Assembly: GCA_026692845.1 (NCBI GenBank) | Contig: JAPLNM010000035.1 | Location: forward strand, 1-64,000 | Source: Planctomycetota bacterium | Lineage (GTDB): Bacteria > Planctomycetota > Planctomycetia > Pirellulales > Pirellulaceae | DNA length: 64,000 bases | Direction of reading: 5' to 3' | In this document: positions 38,276 through 46,999 of the stretch, piece after piece | Numbering within the stretch: the stretch's first letter is position 1 | Layout of the letters: each line of letters begins with the position of its first letter | The notes under the pieces: model-generated | Told to the model about the DNA's origin: nothing | The model's database searches: none | What the model saw: the letters and a program-made list of their open reading frames with translations, nothing else | Made by a program: the position numbers and the translations under genes

Positions 38276-39532
38276 ATGACATCAAGACATTATCGGTTGG
38301 GCTTGCATCTGCTCAGTTGTTGCTGCCTCTGGATAGCGATCGGCCCGATAGGACAAGCTCAAAGCTGGCTTGGTTTCAACGCCGCGGTTCCGAAGGTTGC
38401 ACCTGGGTACGGATCTGGCGTCACAGTCAATGCCCCAGGAGTTGCACCAAGCATCCCGAGCACTCCAACGGCCTACCCCGCAGGGCTATCCCCAGCCGCT
38501 CCCACTTTGGTGCCGACGACCAAACTATGGAAACTCGGAGTGGTGGTCCGCAACACCGATGTAGGCGCGATCGTTCAAACCGTCGAGCCCAACAGTGCCG
38601 CGCAAACCGCCGGAATCCTTCCCGGGGATAGTATCATCGCCGTGTCCGGAACTCGGATCGGTGAATTCGACGGTCGAGTCGTCGAAATCGGGGAAGAAAT
38701 CAAGCGGTATGTCGATAGTCTCGGAAGGGTCCCTCTGCTGATCCAGGATTCGCGAACCCGAGCCCTACGATCGAGCGTCGTGACCCTGACCTCGGCGGCC
38801 ACAGCACTCAGCGGATCGGTCTCCTTGGCCGATCGCGGCAGTTTGCCGATCGGCTCGGTACTGACGATCCAACTTCAGAATTTAACCCGCCCCTTCTACG
38901 AAGTAGCCGGTGGTAAAACCGTCCTGAAAGCCGAGGGGCCCGGCCCATTTCGTTTCGACCTCTTTATCGATCCTCGTTACTTGACTCCGACCGACCAATA
39001 CCAACTCACTGCGTTCGTCAGTTCGAACAACCAAGTTGTCTACAACCTACGGCAACCCGTACTCGTTCCGGTCCAGGGACTCAATCAACTTTACAATCTC
39101 GCACTCGAACGACCCTACACTCCAGCCCCTACAACAATCGCCACGAACCCGATCAACACCACCACTTTCAACTCAGGCGTGGTCACCGCTTCGCTCCCTG
39201 CGGCACCCTCGCTACCCGGCCAAGTCAGCACCGATGCGCTCAACCAAATCTTCGTTTCTTTGCTCGGAAGGCAACCCTCAAGCCGTGAGCTGATCGCTTG
39301 GCAAGATTACATGCAGCAAGGACACACGCTCAACGAAGTGGCCGCCAAGATCATGGCGAGCCCCCAGTTTCGAGAACGCTACGCCACCGATCAGGCCTAT
39401 GTGCAACAAGTCATCCAAACACTTACGGGCAAGCTCGCCACGAGCAACGACGTCAATTATTGGGTCGGTCGAATGACAACCCTGGGCTCACCCGAAAAGA
39501 TGATCGCTGAACTTATGGCCCAAAAGAAGTAA
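38276..39532 (+). CDS. Secreted PDZ + YbaY-like + DUF4214-like protein
   Basis: 418 aa from the ATG at 38276 (AAGGA 8 nt upstream); an in-frame TTG lies two codons before. Signal peptide about 9-30. Residues about 85-165 form a PDZ domain (VVVRNTDVGAIVQTVEPNSA, AGILPGDSIIAVSGTRIGEF). About 180-275 match a YbaY-type beta domain (LSGSVSLADRGSLPIGSVLT, PGPFRFDLFIDPRYLTPTDQY). The C-terminal ~100 residues look like DUF4214 (LNQIFVSLLGRQPSSRELIA, EVAAKIMASPQFRERYATDQ). The combination is unusual but each piece is clear. It follows the PstS-like gene and may share its transcript. Confidence 0.8.
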   Translation: MTSRHYRLGLHLLSCCCLWIAIGPIGQAQSWLGFNAAVPKVAPGYGSGVTVNAPGVAPSIPSTPTAYPAGLSPAAPTLVPTTKLWKLGVVVRNTDVGAIVQTVEPNSAAQTAGILPGDSIIAVSGTRIGEFDGRVVEIGEEIKRYVDSLGRVPLLIQDSRTRALRSSVVTLTSAATALSGSVSLADRGSLPIGSVLTIQLQNLTRPFYEVAGGKTVLKAEGPGPFRFDLFIDPRYLTPTDQYQLTAFVSSNNQVVYNLRQPVLVPVQGLNQLYNLALERPYTPAPTTIATNPINTTTFNSGVVTASLPAAPSLPGQVSTDALNQIFVSLLGRQPSSRELIAWQDYMQQGHTLNEVAAKIMASPQFRERYATDQAYVQQVIQTLTGKLATSNDVNYWVGRMTTLGSPEKMIAELMAQKK

Positions 39533-39633
39533 GCACTACAAGAGTCTCATGCTTCGGTAGGTCATGCTAAGTGTTATTGATCTCACTCGCCCATAATCGA
39601 CGCACTACGGGCTCAGAGAGCGCACACTACGGT

Positions 39634-39658
39634 TGGCATAGTTAAATGGCATAGTTAA
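39634..39658 (+). repeat. TGGCATAGTTAA direct repeat, two copies
   Basis: The 12-mer occurs at 39634-39645 and 39647-39658, separated by one A, giving a 13-bp tandem pair. A further partial TGGCTAA follows. It lies in the gap between the PDZ gene and the convergent uncharacterised gene. No function is evident. Confidence 0.5.
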
Positions 39659-39758
39659 TATGGCTAAGGAATCCCTAGCACGGCTCTGAGCGTTCCGTCT
39701 CATCGCAGATACGTCCGACCAGGCCATTTTACGAATAATCGGCTTTGAATTGGCATTC

Positions 39759-41111
39759 TTACCTCAGCGAAAATACCGGCCAACGCGAATCATGCGCAAG
39801 TGCCCTTGTTTGCCATTCGTCGGGTACGAATAAAAATGCGCAGTTGGCAGGCAAGCGGGCTAAACGCAAATCGTCGGGAAATCGCCATTCCCTTTCAACC
39901 GTCCAATCGCGGTCCTCTGGCCGCTCAGGCATGGGTTGGCAGAAGACCTGTTCGTCGGGAGCAAGACGAGCGATTTCGCATTTTCTCATATAGCGAACCG
40001 GTCGGCACCCGAGCTGTTCAAGCGTCGACTTGAGAATGGCGATTCCGTAGGGTTCCCAATCCCAGCGAGCCAGGTGGGATTGAAAGGTACGCATCGTCAG
40101 GAGTGCGGCAAGAGGATTTTCCGTCAGGCAGATCGAGGCTTTGGCTCCGCGTTTTCTCGCGGTCGTCGCGATGAGGCGTTGACTCAGGACGATACGATGC
40201 AGGGTTTCAAAAGGTGTGGGGCTTGGGTTCCATTCGAATCGAAACGCCTCATCGAGCAGATCGCGTTGCGATTGATCTGGCCATTGAGATTGCCTTGCAC
40301 GCGTCGTGTGGATCAGGTACCGGTCGCTGGACAATAGCGAGCTTGGGATTCGTCCTGCGAGTTGGAGCGTCGAGGGAACGGCTCGGCGTGAGCAGGACCA
40401 GGACGATTGGCTTGGTTCTGGGGCTTGGTTGGGAAACCACAGGATTGCTCCCAGATCGCTCCAGTGCTTTTGTGCGACACTCTGAGACTTCGATGCGGTC
40501 GATTCGGCGCGGATCCAAAGAGAGCTCGGGGGAACGTGGGAGCATCTCAAGCGGTGTTCGAGCAGCGATGCAACTTTTCCACCCGGAGATACGTTCAGGG
40601 CCACGAGGCGATCGGCAAGAGCGCAGACGGCTAGGTCTTCGGAGGGAATGGTTGGGGTTTTTGAACCATCCTCCTCCGAATGGAACTGGCAGTACAGATC
40701 GATGCAGCGAGGGTTGGTCTGGTCGGTTGTCGTCAGGGCGATGGGTGATTTGTCGGCGTGCGTTTTGACGGCATGCGTTTTGACGGACAAGCATTCGATG
40801 GCGAAGCGATTGCATGCGAATTCGATTGCTGGGCCGTAGGGAGCTTGGTGGGGATACAGAACGACGGCCGCTTCGTGTTTGGCCAGTTGCAGGATGGAGT
40901 CTAGGGATTTTTGCCATTGGGGGGCACGAAAGGCATCGCGTGCGGGGTGCGACGAGAGGATTCCCAGGAGACGTCGCCTGAGGAGTCTTTCTGGAAAGCC
41001 GCAGATGCGAGGGTTGTTTCCTAGGGAGTCGACCAGCGAGGGGTGCCAGCGATGGGGCCAATCCCTCAGGCAGATCGGTTTGGAGTAATCCGATGGGGGG
41101 TATAAGGCCAT
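39759..41111 (-). CDS. Uncharacterised protein divergent from the moxR operon
   Basis: A 450-aa protein whose start is taken at the ATG at 41111, because the frame further upstream lies antisense to moxR. I do not recognise the family. Visible features are Arg/Trp/His-rich composition and a tandem VKTHAVKTHADK near residue 110 produced by a short DNA duplication. Near the C-terminus, EDRDWTVEREWRFPDD carries a W-x-x-E-R-E-W-R signature like that of DUF2971/AbiGi-type proteins. It lacks a signal peptide. It is convergent with the PDZ gene and divergent from moxR, with 168 bp between starts. It might be part of a MoxR-linked or defence-related module, but that is only positional. Confidence 0.7.
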   Translation of the reverse strand: MALYPPSDYSKPICLRDWPHRWHPSLVDSLGNNPRICGFPERLLRRRLLGILSSHPARDAFRAPQWQKSLDSILQLAKHEAAVVLYPHQAPYGPAIEFACNRFAIECLSVKTHAVKTHADKSPIALTTTDQTNPRCIDLYCQFHSEEDGSKTPTIPSEDLAVCALADRLVALNVSPGGKVASLLEHRLRCSHVPPSSLWIRAESTASKSQSVAQKHWSDLGAILWFPNQAPEPSQSSWSCSRRAVPSTLQLAGRIPSSLLSSDRYLIHTTRARQSQWPDQSQRDLLDEAFRFEWNPSPTPFETLHRIVLSQRLIATTARKRGAKASICLTENPLAALLTMRTFQSHLARWDWEPYGIAILKSTLEQLGCRPVRYMRKCEIARLAPDEQVFCQPMPERPEDRDWTVEREWRFPDDLRLARLPANCAFLFVPDEWQTRALAHDSRWPVFSLR

Positions 41112-41279
41112 AGCGGAGCTTCGGTTGGAAATTTGGACCAATCGCACCCAAACGACCTCAGGATAACGTAAAATGCGATTTTGGGTTGAATTTGGTTCGC
41201 TGAGTTCCAATTCGCCTCTGAACGAGTCCCACCCCGTACCACCCCGTACCGCCGCGCAACCGATCGCGTGATCCAGAAT

Positions 41280-42317
41280 ATGACAGATTCGATCGATTCT
41301 AGTTTCCCCTTGGATAGCGATGCTTCCATGCCCCTGAAGACCCTCGAGGCGGCAAGCAACACGAGCAATGAAGTTCGAGTTTTTTTTGAGCGTGTATCCA
41401 GCGAGGTAGCGAAGATTGTCGTTGGGCAAGAGGAACTTGTCACGACCGCCTTGATCGCGTTGGTTTCCGGTGGCCACGTTTTGATCGAGGGCGTACCTGG
41501 CCTGGGCAAGACGCTGTTTGTCAAAACGCTTGGGCATGTCATCGGATGTCAGTTTGGTCGAATCCAGTTTACGGCCGACTTGATGCCATCGGATGTCACA
41601 GGCGCCCCGATCTTCGACATGAAGCTTCAGGATTTTCGCTTTCGTCCCGGTCCGGTTTTTGTGCAATTGTTGCTTGCAGATGAGATCAATCGATCGCCAG
41701 CCAAGACCCATGCGGCATTGCTTGAGATCATGCAAGAGTCACGCGTGACGATTGACGGAGTGACCCATCGGGTTCCGAATCCGTTTTTGGTTTTTGCGAC
41801 CCAAAACCCGCTTGAGAGCGAGGGAACCTATTCGCTTCCAGAGGCCCAGCTCGATCGTTTCATGTTCAAAGCGATGGTGGGCTATCCCAGCGAGGAGGAG
41901 GAGTCCCGGATATTGGAGATGCACTCACGGAAGGTGGACATGGCTCGCTACCTAGAAACCGAAGTACAGAATGTGGCCAGTGCCGAAACGATCCAGGATT
42001 TGATCCAAAAGGTATCTCAGATTCGCATTGAGCCGAAGTTGCTTCAGTACATCAACCGCATCGTCCGTGCCACTCGCACTTGGCCGACGTTCCACCTTGG
42101 GGCATCCCCACGAGCCGGCTTGAGTTTGATCCAAGGAGCGCGAGCATTGGCAGCGTTTCGAGGGCGAGATTATGCGGTCCCCGACGACGTGGCTGAGATT
42201 GTGCTACCGACGTTGCGTCACCGCGTGGTATTGGGAGCCGAGGCGGAAGTCGAAGGCTTGAGCATCGATCAAGAGTTGCGAACGCTTCTCAAGAGCATAG
42301 AAGTTCCGAGGACCTAG
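41280..42317 (+). CDS. MoxR-type AAA+ ATPase
   Basis: 345 aa from the ATG at 41280; an in-frame GTG four codons earlier is also possible. AAA_3/MoxR features are Walker A GVPGLGKT (about 71-78), Walker B LLADEINRSPAKTHAALLEIMQ, sensor 1 FATQNPLESEGTYSLPEAQLD and the lid segment GASPRAGLSLIQGARALA. MoxR proteins act as chaperones with VWA/DUF58 partners. The DUF58 gene follows 7 nt downstream, the classical pairing. moaA and a PfkB kinase complete the operon. Confidence 0.95.
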   Translation: MTDSIDSSFPLDSDASMPLKTLEAASNTSNEVRVFFERVSSEVAKIVVGQEELVTTALIALVSGGHVLIEGVPGLGKTLFVKTLGHVIGCQFGRIQFTADLMPSDVTGAPIFDMKLQDFRFRPGPVFVQLLLADEINRSPAKTHAALLEIMQESRVTIDGVTHRVPNPFLVFATQNPLESEGTYSLPEAQLDRFMFKAMVGYPSEEEESRILEMHSRKVDMARYLETEVQNVASAETIQDLIQKVSQIRIEPKLLQYINRIVRATRTWPTFHLGASPRAGLSLIQGARALAAFRGRDYAVPDDVAEIVLPTLRHRVVLGAEAEVEGLSIDQELRTLLKSIEVPRT

Positions 42318-42324
42318 TTGCCCT

Positions 42325-43818
42325 ATGGAACCCCAAGGACCGTTTTACGACTGGATTGGAAGTTATCTGTTTTGGGCACCTTGGGTGGGGTTAATCGCTG
42401 CGATTTCTCCGCTTTTGCTTTTGGCTCTTGGGTGGCGGATTTATCCGACGCTCCGTGCGGTGCGGTTGTTGATCCCACTGCTGTTCCTTTCGGTGCTTAT
42501 GGTCGCTCTGCCTCCTTTGGCGCAGATGTTCGACCCTCAGGCAAAATCGAGCTTCTTTTGGACGCTTCAATTCAGCTCGAAGCTCCTGGTCTATTTCTTG
42601 ATCCTGATCGATTTGCTTGTGGTTGCTTTCTTGGTCATGGATCTGATGACGCTCACGGCACCGTCAGGGATTCGCGTTTCGCGCAAGATGCTTCGAAGTG
42701 CCTCGCTCGGCGGGCAACACACCGTTGGGTTGATTGTCGAGAACTTTGGGAACCGAACCCATCGACTCGACGTCAAGGACGATATTCCAGAGACGATGAT
42801 TGCCGATCCGGAGTCGCAGGAGGTGGTGTTGGCTCCTCGGAAAAAAGTCGAGATCGAGTATGAGCTCAAGCCCACAAGGCGTGGCGTTTTCGGATTGGAA
42901 AGCATCTTTCTGCGATTGCAAAGTCGATTAAATTTATGGCATCGGTATGTTGAGCGCGAGTGCAAGTCGGAGTTGCTTGTCTATCCGAACATGCAGCAGC
43001 TTCAAGAGTATGCCCATTTGGCTCGAACCAATCGGCTCAGTCTCATCGGAGTTCGCAAGACGCGTAAGATCGGTCAAGACAACAATTTCGAGCGATTGAG
43101 AGATTACAACCAAGACGACAATTACAAACACATCGATTGGCGAGCGACGGCCAGACGCCAGAAGCTCACCGTCAAGGAGTTTCAGCAGGACCAAAGCCAA
43201 CGAATTGTTTTTATGCTCGATTGCGGTCGGTTGATGACCAACGAGTACAAAGGCTTGAGCATGCTCGATTACGCCATGAATTCGATCCTGATGATGAGCT
43301 ACGTCGCATTGAATCAAGGGGATTCCGTAGGCTTGCTCTGTTTTTCTGACAAAATCGAAAAATATGTTCCGCTCCGGGGTGGACCAAGGCAAATGAACCA
43401 CATGTTACACGGGTTGTTCGATCGTTTTCCGCAAGTCAAGCAGTCGAACTTCGACGAGGCGTTTTTGTACTTTTCTAATCACTGCCGAAGAAGGACCTTG
43501 GTGATTCTGATTTCGAATGTGATCGATGACATCACATCCTCGCAAATCACTGGCTACCTTTCGACCTTGTCGCCTCGGCATCTGCCTGTCCTATGCTTGA
43601 TGCGAGACCGCAGCGTTTTTGAAATTGCGGACAATCCTGCACTCGACGAAGACGTGTTGTACCGTAGTGGAGCCGCAGCCAATCTACTCCTGTGGCGTCA
43701 TGAAGTGCTCAAAAAGGTTTCCGATAGCGGGGCGTTGGTCGTCGATGCGTTTCCGGATCAATTGACAGCACCGCTGATCAACCGCTACCTTGAGGTCAAA
43801 GCCAAACACCTGCTGTAG
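42325..43818 (+). CDS. DUF58 (VWA-like) membrane protein, MoxR partner
   Basis: A 497-aa protein. Three hydrophobic segments lie in the first ~110 residues (LFWAPWVGLIAAISPLLLLAL, LLIPLLFLSVLMVALPPLA, LLVYFLILIDLLVVAFLVMD). A C-terminal cytosolic region follows with the DUF58 core FERLRDYNQDDNYKHIDWRA and the VWA-type MIDAS-like VFMLDCGRLM. The N-terminal membrane part and DUF58 core at about 250-300 match the family. It works with MoxR ATPases in complex assembly of unknown target. It overlaps the next gene by one nt at its TAG stop. Confidence 0.93.
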   Translation: MEPQGPFYDWIGSYLFWAPWVGLIAAISPLLLLALGWRIYPTLRAVRLLIPLLFLSVLMVALPPLAQMFDPQAKSSFFWTLQFSSKLLVYFLILIDLLVVAFLVMDLMTLTAPSGIRVSRKMLRSASLGGQHTVGLIVENFGNRTHRLDVKDDIPETMIADPESQEVVLAPRKKVEIEYELKPTRRGVFGLESIFLRLQSRLNLWHRYVERECKSELLVYPNMQQLQEYAHLARTNRLSLIGVRKTRKIGQDNNFERLRDYNQDDNYKHIDWRATARRQKLTVKEFQQDQSQRIVFMLDCGRLMTNEYKGLSMLDYAMNSILMMSYVALNQGDSVGLLCFSDKIEKYVPLRGGPRQMNHMLHGLFDRFPQVKQSNFDEAFLYFSNHCRRRTLVILISNVIDDITSSQITGYLSTLSPRHLPVLCLMRDRSVFEIADNPALDEDVLYRSGAAANLLLWRHEVLKKVSDSGALVVDAFPDQLTAPLINRYLEVKAKHLL

Positions 43819-44900
43819 TGGACTCTTCGCAACCCAAGGCCATCGTGCTTACTCCGCAAACCGACACTCAAGCTGCATCTAGCCTACCGCGACCGATCGG
43901 GTCCTTGGTGGACCGTTACGGCCGAGTCCATACCTCGTTGCGGGTATCGGTGACCGATGCTTGCAATATCCGTTGCACCTACTGCATGCCCGAGAAAGTT
44001 TCGGGGTTTCTACCCCAGGATCGGTTGCTCGGTTTCGATTCGATCGCTCGGTTGGTTCATGTGCTGGTTCGAGCCGGGGTTCGCAAGGTTCGCTTGACGG
44101 GTGGAGAGCCGCTGATGCGGCCGAATCTGAGCCAATTGGTTCAGAGGTTATCGGCCATCGTCGGGCTCGAGCAACTCGCACTGACGACCAATGGCATGCT
44201 CCTTTCCGAGCAGATCGATGGATTGGTTGCAGCGGGTTTAACCCACATCAATCTTTCGCTCGATACGCTGCGCGAGCCTGCGTTTCTTCAGATATCAAGA
44301 CGCGACGGATTGGATCGCGTTTTAGAAGGAATCCAAGCGGCGGTTGAAAGTCCGTTGCACGTTCGAATCAACGCATTGCTTCTGCGCGATATCAACTTGG
44401 AAGATTGCCTGCCGCTTGTTGGCTATGCGCGCAAGTTGGGGGTGGTCCTGCGGTTCATTGAGTTTATGCCCTTGGATGCCAATCGCTCTTGGAGCCGCAC
44501 GCAGGTCGTCACCGGGGCCGAAATCCGCGAATTGGTAGAAGCCCAATACGGGGCGTTGGTTCCGCAGGACAGAGCCGATGCATCGCAGCCCTCACGGGAC
44601 TTTCACTTTGCCGATGGGGTCGGCGGAATTGGTTTGATATCTCCGGTTTCCGAGCCATTCTGCTCAAGTTGCAACCGTTTGCGGTTGACGGCTGACGGCA
44701 AGTTCCGAAACTGCCTGTTTGGAAAACAGGAGTGGGAGGTCAAGCGTTTGCTCGAACCACCCCTGGGCCAAGAGGATTGTTCGGATGAGGATCTGCTGGC
44801 CGTCGCGAAGGCGTGTGTGGAGCAAAAGCATGCTTCGCATGGCATTTCCGATAGTGATTTTCAGCCACCGGCTCGTGCGATGTATCAAATAGGGGGATAG
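43818..44900 (+). CDS. moaA: GTP 3',8-cyclase MoaA (molybdenum cofactor biosynthesis)
   Basis: A 360-aa radical SAM enzyme that converts GTP to 3',8-cyclo-GTP. The start is GTG at 43818, overlapping the previous stop by one nt. The first cluster motif C-x3-C-x2-C is at Cys49, Cys53 and Cys56 (DACNIRCTYCMPE). The second cluster ligands lie in PFCSSCNRLRLTADGKFRNC. The GGEPLMRP segment and the conserved terminal Gly-Gly (YQIGG) are intact. Other mo genes are absent nearby, so the operon mixes MoxR/DUF58, MoaA and a sugar kinase. The next gene starts 7 nt downstream. Confidence 0.96.
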   Translation: MDSSQPKAIVLTPQTDTQAASSLPRPIGSLVDRYGRVHTSLRVSVTDACNIRCTYCMPEKVSGFLPQDRLLGFDSIARLVHVLVRAGVRKVRLTGGEPLMRPNLSQLVQRLSAIVGLEQLALTTNGMLLSEQIDGLVAAGLTHINLSLDTLREPAFLQISRRDGLDRVLEGIQAAVESPLHVRINALLLRDINLEDCLPLVGYARKLGVVLRFIEFMPLDANRSWSRTQVVTGAEIRELVEAQYGALVPQDRADASQPSRDFHFADGVGGIGLISPVSEPFCSSCNRLRLTADGKFRNCLFGKQEWEVKRLLEPPLGQEDCSDEDLLAVAKACVEQKHASHGISDSDFQPPARAMYQIGG

Positions 44901-44906
44901 GGTGCG

Positions 44907-45926
44907 ATGAAACGTTATGATATCTGCGGATTAGGCAATGCGATTGTCGACATATTCTTGCAAGTCCAAGACGACGAGTTCAATGCCTTGGGCTACGAAC
45001 GCGGCACGATGCGACTGGTGGATCTAGACGACCAAAAGACGCTCTTAAATCAGTTTGCCAAGGGAACCCATGAGTTGCAGTTGGTCAGTGGTGGCTCGGT
45101 AGCCAACTCCGTGATCGCCGCATCGCAACTAGGTGGCCAAGGCGCATTCATCGGTTGCGTAGGGGACGACCGCTACGGACTCCACTACGCCGAGGAGTTC
45201 CAGGACTTGCGGATCCACATGGGCAATCCCGTGATTGTCGGTGAGAACACCGGGACTTGCGTCGCGATCATCACACCCGATGCCGAACGGACAATGCGGA
45301 CATGTTTGGGAATTTCGAGCCACTTGTCGGACAAACACATCGATGAGGAGCGGATCGCTCAATCGACTTGGCTGTTCATTGAAGGGTATGTTTTTGCGAA
45401 TCCCGATACAGGTCATCATGCGATTCGCAAGGCGATTGAGTTGGCTAAGAAGCATGGAACGAAAATCGCAGTGACTTGTTCGGAACAATTCGTTCCTGCA
45501 GCCTTCGCCGAAGCGTTCGCCGAGGCGCTCAAGCATACCGACCTGTTGTTTTGCAACGCTCCGGAATCCTTGGCCATCACCGGCAAAGAGGATACTGCCG
45601 AGGCCTTTGAAGCCTTGAAACACATCGTTCCAAATTGCGTCCTGACCGATGGTCCGCACGGAGCCTTTGTGCGCTATCAAGGCCAAGAGTCGCACGTCCC
45701 GGCCTATGCTTGCCACCCGAAGGACCTCACAGGGGCCGGGGACATGTTTGCCGGCGCGTTTCTCTTTGGAATCACCCACGGATATGATGCTGCGATCGCA
45801 GCACGGGGCGCAAATTACTTGTGCTCAAAAGTCATCAGCCAAATCGGCGCTCGACTCCAAGATGATGCGGTGGCTCTGTGGCGAGAGGCGCTTGAAGAAA
45901 CCCGCGCCACAGACGTCGGCGGCTGA
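44907..45926 (+). CDS. PfkB-family carbohydrate/nucleoside kinase
   Basis: A 339-aa ribokinase-fold protein. The N-terminal GGSVANSVIAASQLGGQGAFIG and VGDDRYG form the sugar-binding signature. The C-terminal DLTGAGDMFAGAFLFG carries the anion hole and catalytic Asp (GAGD). The N-terminal CGLGNAIVDIFLQVQDD is typical of the adenosine kinase / PfkB group. The exact substrate (adenosine, ribose or fructose phosphate) cannot be chosen by eye. Last gene of the moxR operon. It converges with the AlkB-like gene; a hairpin lies between them. Confidence 0.9.
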   Translation: MKRYDICGLGNAIVDIFLQVQDDEFNALGYERGTMRLVDLDDQKTLLNQFAKGTHELQLVSGGSVANSVIAASQLGGQGAFIGCVGDDRYGLHYAEEFQDLRIHMGNPVIVGENTGTCVAIITPDAERTMRTCLGISSHLSDKHIDEERIAQSTWLFIEGYVFANPDTGHHAIRKAIELAKKHGTKIAVTCSEQFVPAAFAEAFAEALKHTDLLFCNAPESLAITGKEDTAEAFEALKHIVPNCVLTDGPHGAFVRYQGQESHVPAYACHPKDLTGAGDMFAGAFLFGITHGYDAAIAARGANYLCSKVISQIGARLQDDAVALWREALEETRATDVGG

Positions 45927-45930
45927 GTGG

Positions 45931-45951
45931 AAGCTTGCAGTGATCAAGCTT
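45931..45951. terminator. Hairpin between convergent genes
   Basis: AAGCTTG / CAAGCTT stem of 7 bp with a 7-nt loop, between the stops of the PfkB-like gene (+) and the AlkB-like gene (-). No T-run is present, so it is only a weak terminator candidate. Confidence 0.35.
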
Positions 45952-45958
45952 GCATTGA

Positions 45959-46996
45959 TCAAGTTTGCTCGGCAGGCAATCGCCGGTCCATGATCGAGAA
46001 CCACAACGGCGGCACAAGTGCCAAGAGCACCATGCCCGGGTAGCCGTTGGGCATCTGGGGACTGGCCGGCTCGTTCAGGAGAACTTGATACGGTTTCTCG
46101 GCCGACATGTGGTGATCCGAATGGCGGCTGAGCTCGAAGAGCATCATTCTGCTGATCCGATGGTTGCTATTCCAAGAGTGCGATTCGCTAACCGATTCCC
46201 ATCGACCATTGGCATTTTTTTCACGCCGCAGTCCGTAGTGTTCGATGTAATTGACGATCTCCAGCAGCAAAAACGACAGGACCGCTACGGCCAAATAGAC
46301 CGGCAGGAACGCCGTGCCGAACAAGCAGAAGATCAGACCGATCCAAGCCCCTTGGATCACTAGAAAAGCGAGCATCTCATTGTGGAAACTCCACAGCGCA
46401 ATGCCATGTTTGGCCAAGCGTTTGGCTTCAAGTCTCCAAGCCGAACGCCATTGGCCGGGGACCGTAGAGAGCATGAATCGATAGACCGTCATGCCTTGGG
46501 GAGCCGAGGCAGGATCGTGATCCGTCGCGACCAATGCATGGTGGCCTCGTACGTGTTCGATCGCAAAGTGCATGTAAAGGACGCTCATGAGAATCCACTT
46601 TCCGATCCAACGTTCGGCCCAGCTACGGCGATGGATCAGTTCATGGGCTACTGTGATCCCGATTCCACCGGTGCTGAGCATGACCGAGAGGGTCCAGCCT
46701 AAGCGAACGAACCATTGGGCATCGGAGTGGTTCCAAGTGTAACCGAGATAAAAGATCAGCAGGATTTGGACCGGCAAATGCGCATAGAGGATCCAACTGT
46801 AGAGTCGGTTACCGCGAGCCGATAGAACCGATGTTTCGTCCGTGCCATCCTCTCGTAGGCCCATCCAAGCATCGAACACTGGGATTGCAATGAACACACC
46901 CGCGACGGTGATCCAAGCCCAGGGTCCACCCAAAGCCAAGCCTAGAGCGGCAAGTCCCGGAACAAGGAACGACGCAAGGTAGTGCCAAGGTTTCAC
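45959..46996 (-). CDS. AlkB-like membrane fatty acid desaturase/alkane hydroxylase
   Basis: A 345-aa integral membrane di-iron protein. Histidine motifs are HELIHR at 118-123, EHVRGHH at 147-153, and LSRHSDHH at 289-296, with NYIEHYGLRR at 249-258, matching the alkane 1-monooxygenase branch. Several transmembrane helices surround them. Known members hydroxylate terminal alkanes; a lipid desaturase or hydroxylase role is equally possible in a planctomycete. The gene starts 3 nt after the rseP stop, so it is probably last in the dxr-rseP operon. No rubredoxin gene is adjacent. Confidence 0.88.
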   Translation of the reverse strand: MKPWHYLASFLVPGLAALGLALGGPWAWITVAGVFIAIPVFDAWMGLREDGTDETSVLSARGNRLYSWILYAHLPVQILLIFYLGYTWNHSDAQWFVRLGWTLSVMLSTGGIGITVAHELIHRRSWAERWIGKWILMSVLYMHFAIEHVRGHHALVATDHDPASAPQGMTVYRFMLSTVPGQWRSAWRLEAKRLAKHGIALWSFHNEMLAFLVIQGAWIGLIFCLFGTAFLPVYLAVAVLSFLLLEIVNYIEHYGLRREKNANGRWESVSESHSWNSNHRISRMMLFELSRHSDHHMSAEKPYQVLLNEPASPQMPNGYPGMVLLALVPPLWFSIMDRRLPAEQT

Positions 46997-46999
46997 GCG

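Noticed and set aside
40249-41151. 300-aa ORF on the minus strand overlapping the 39759-41111 gene
   Set aside because: Lies in another frame of a gene with better codon structure; composition (Arg/Ser/Pro-rich) is typical of a shadow frame.
41112-41735. N-terminal extension of the 39759 gene across moxR
   Set aside because: Antisense to the conserved moxR coding sequence.
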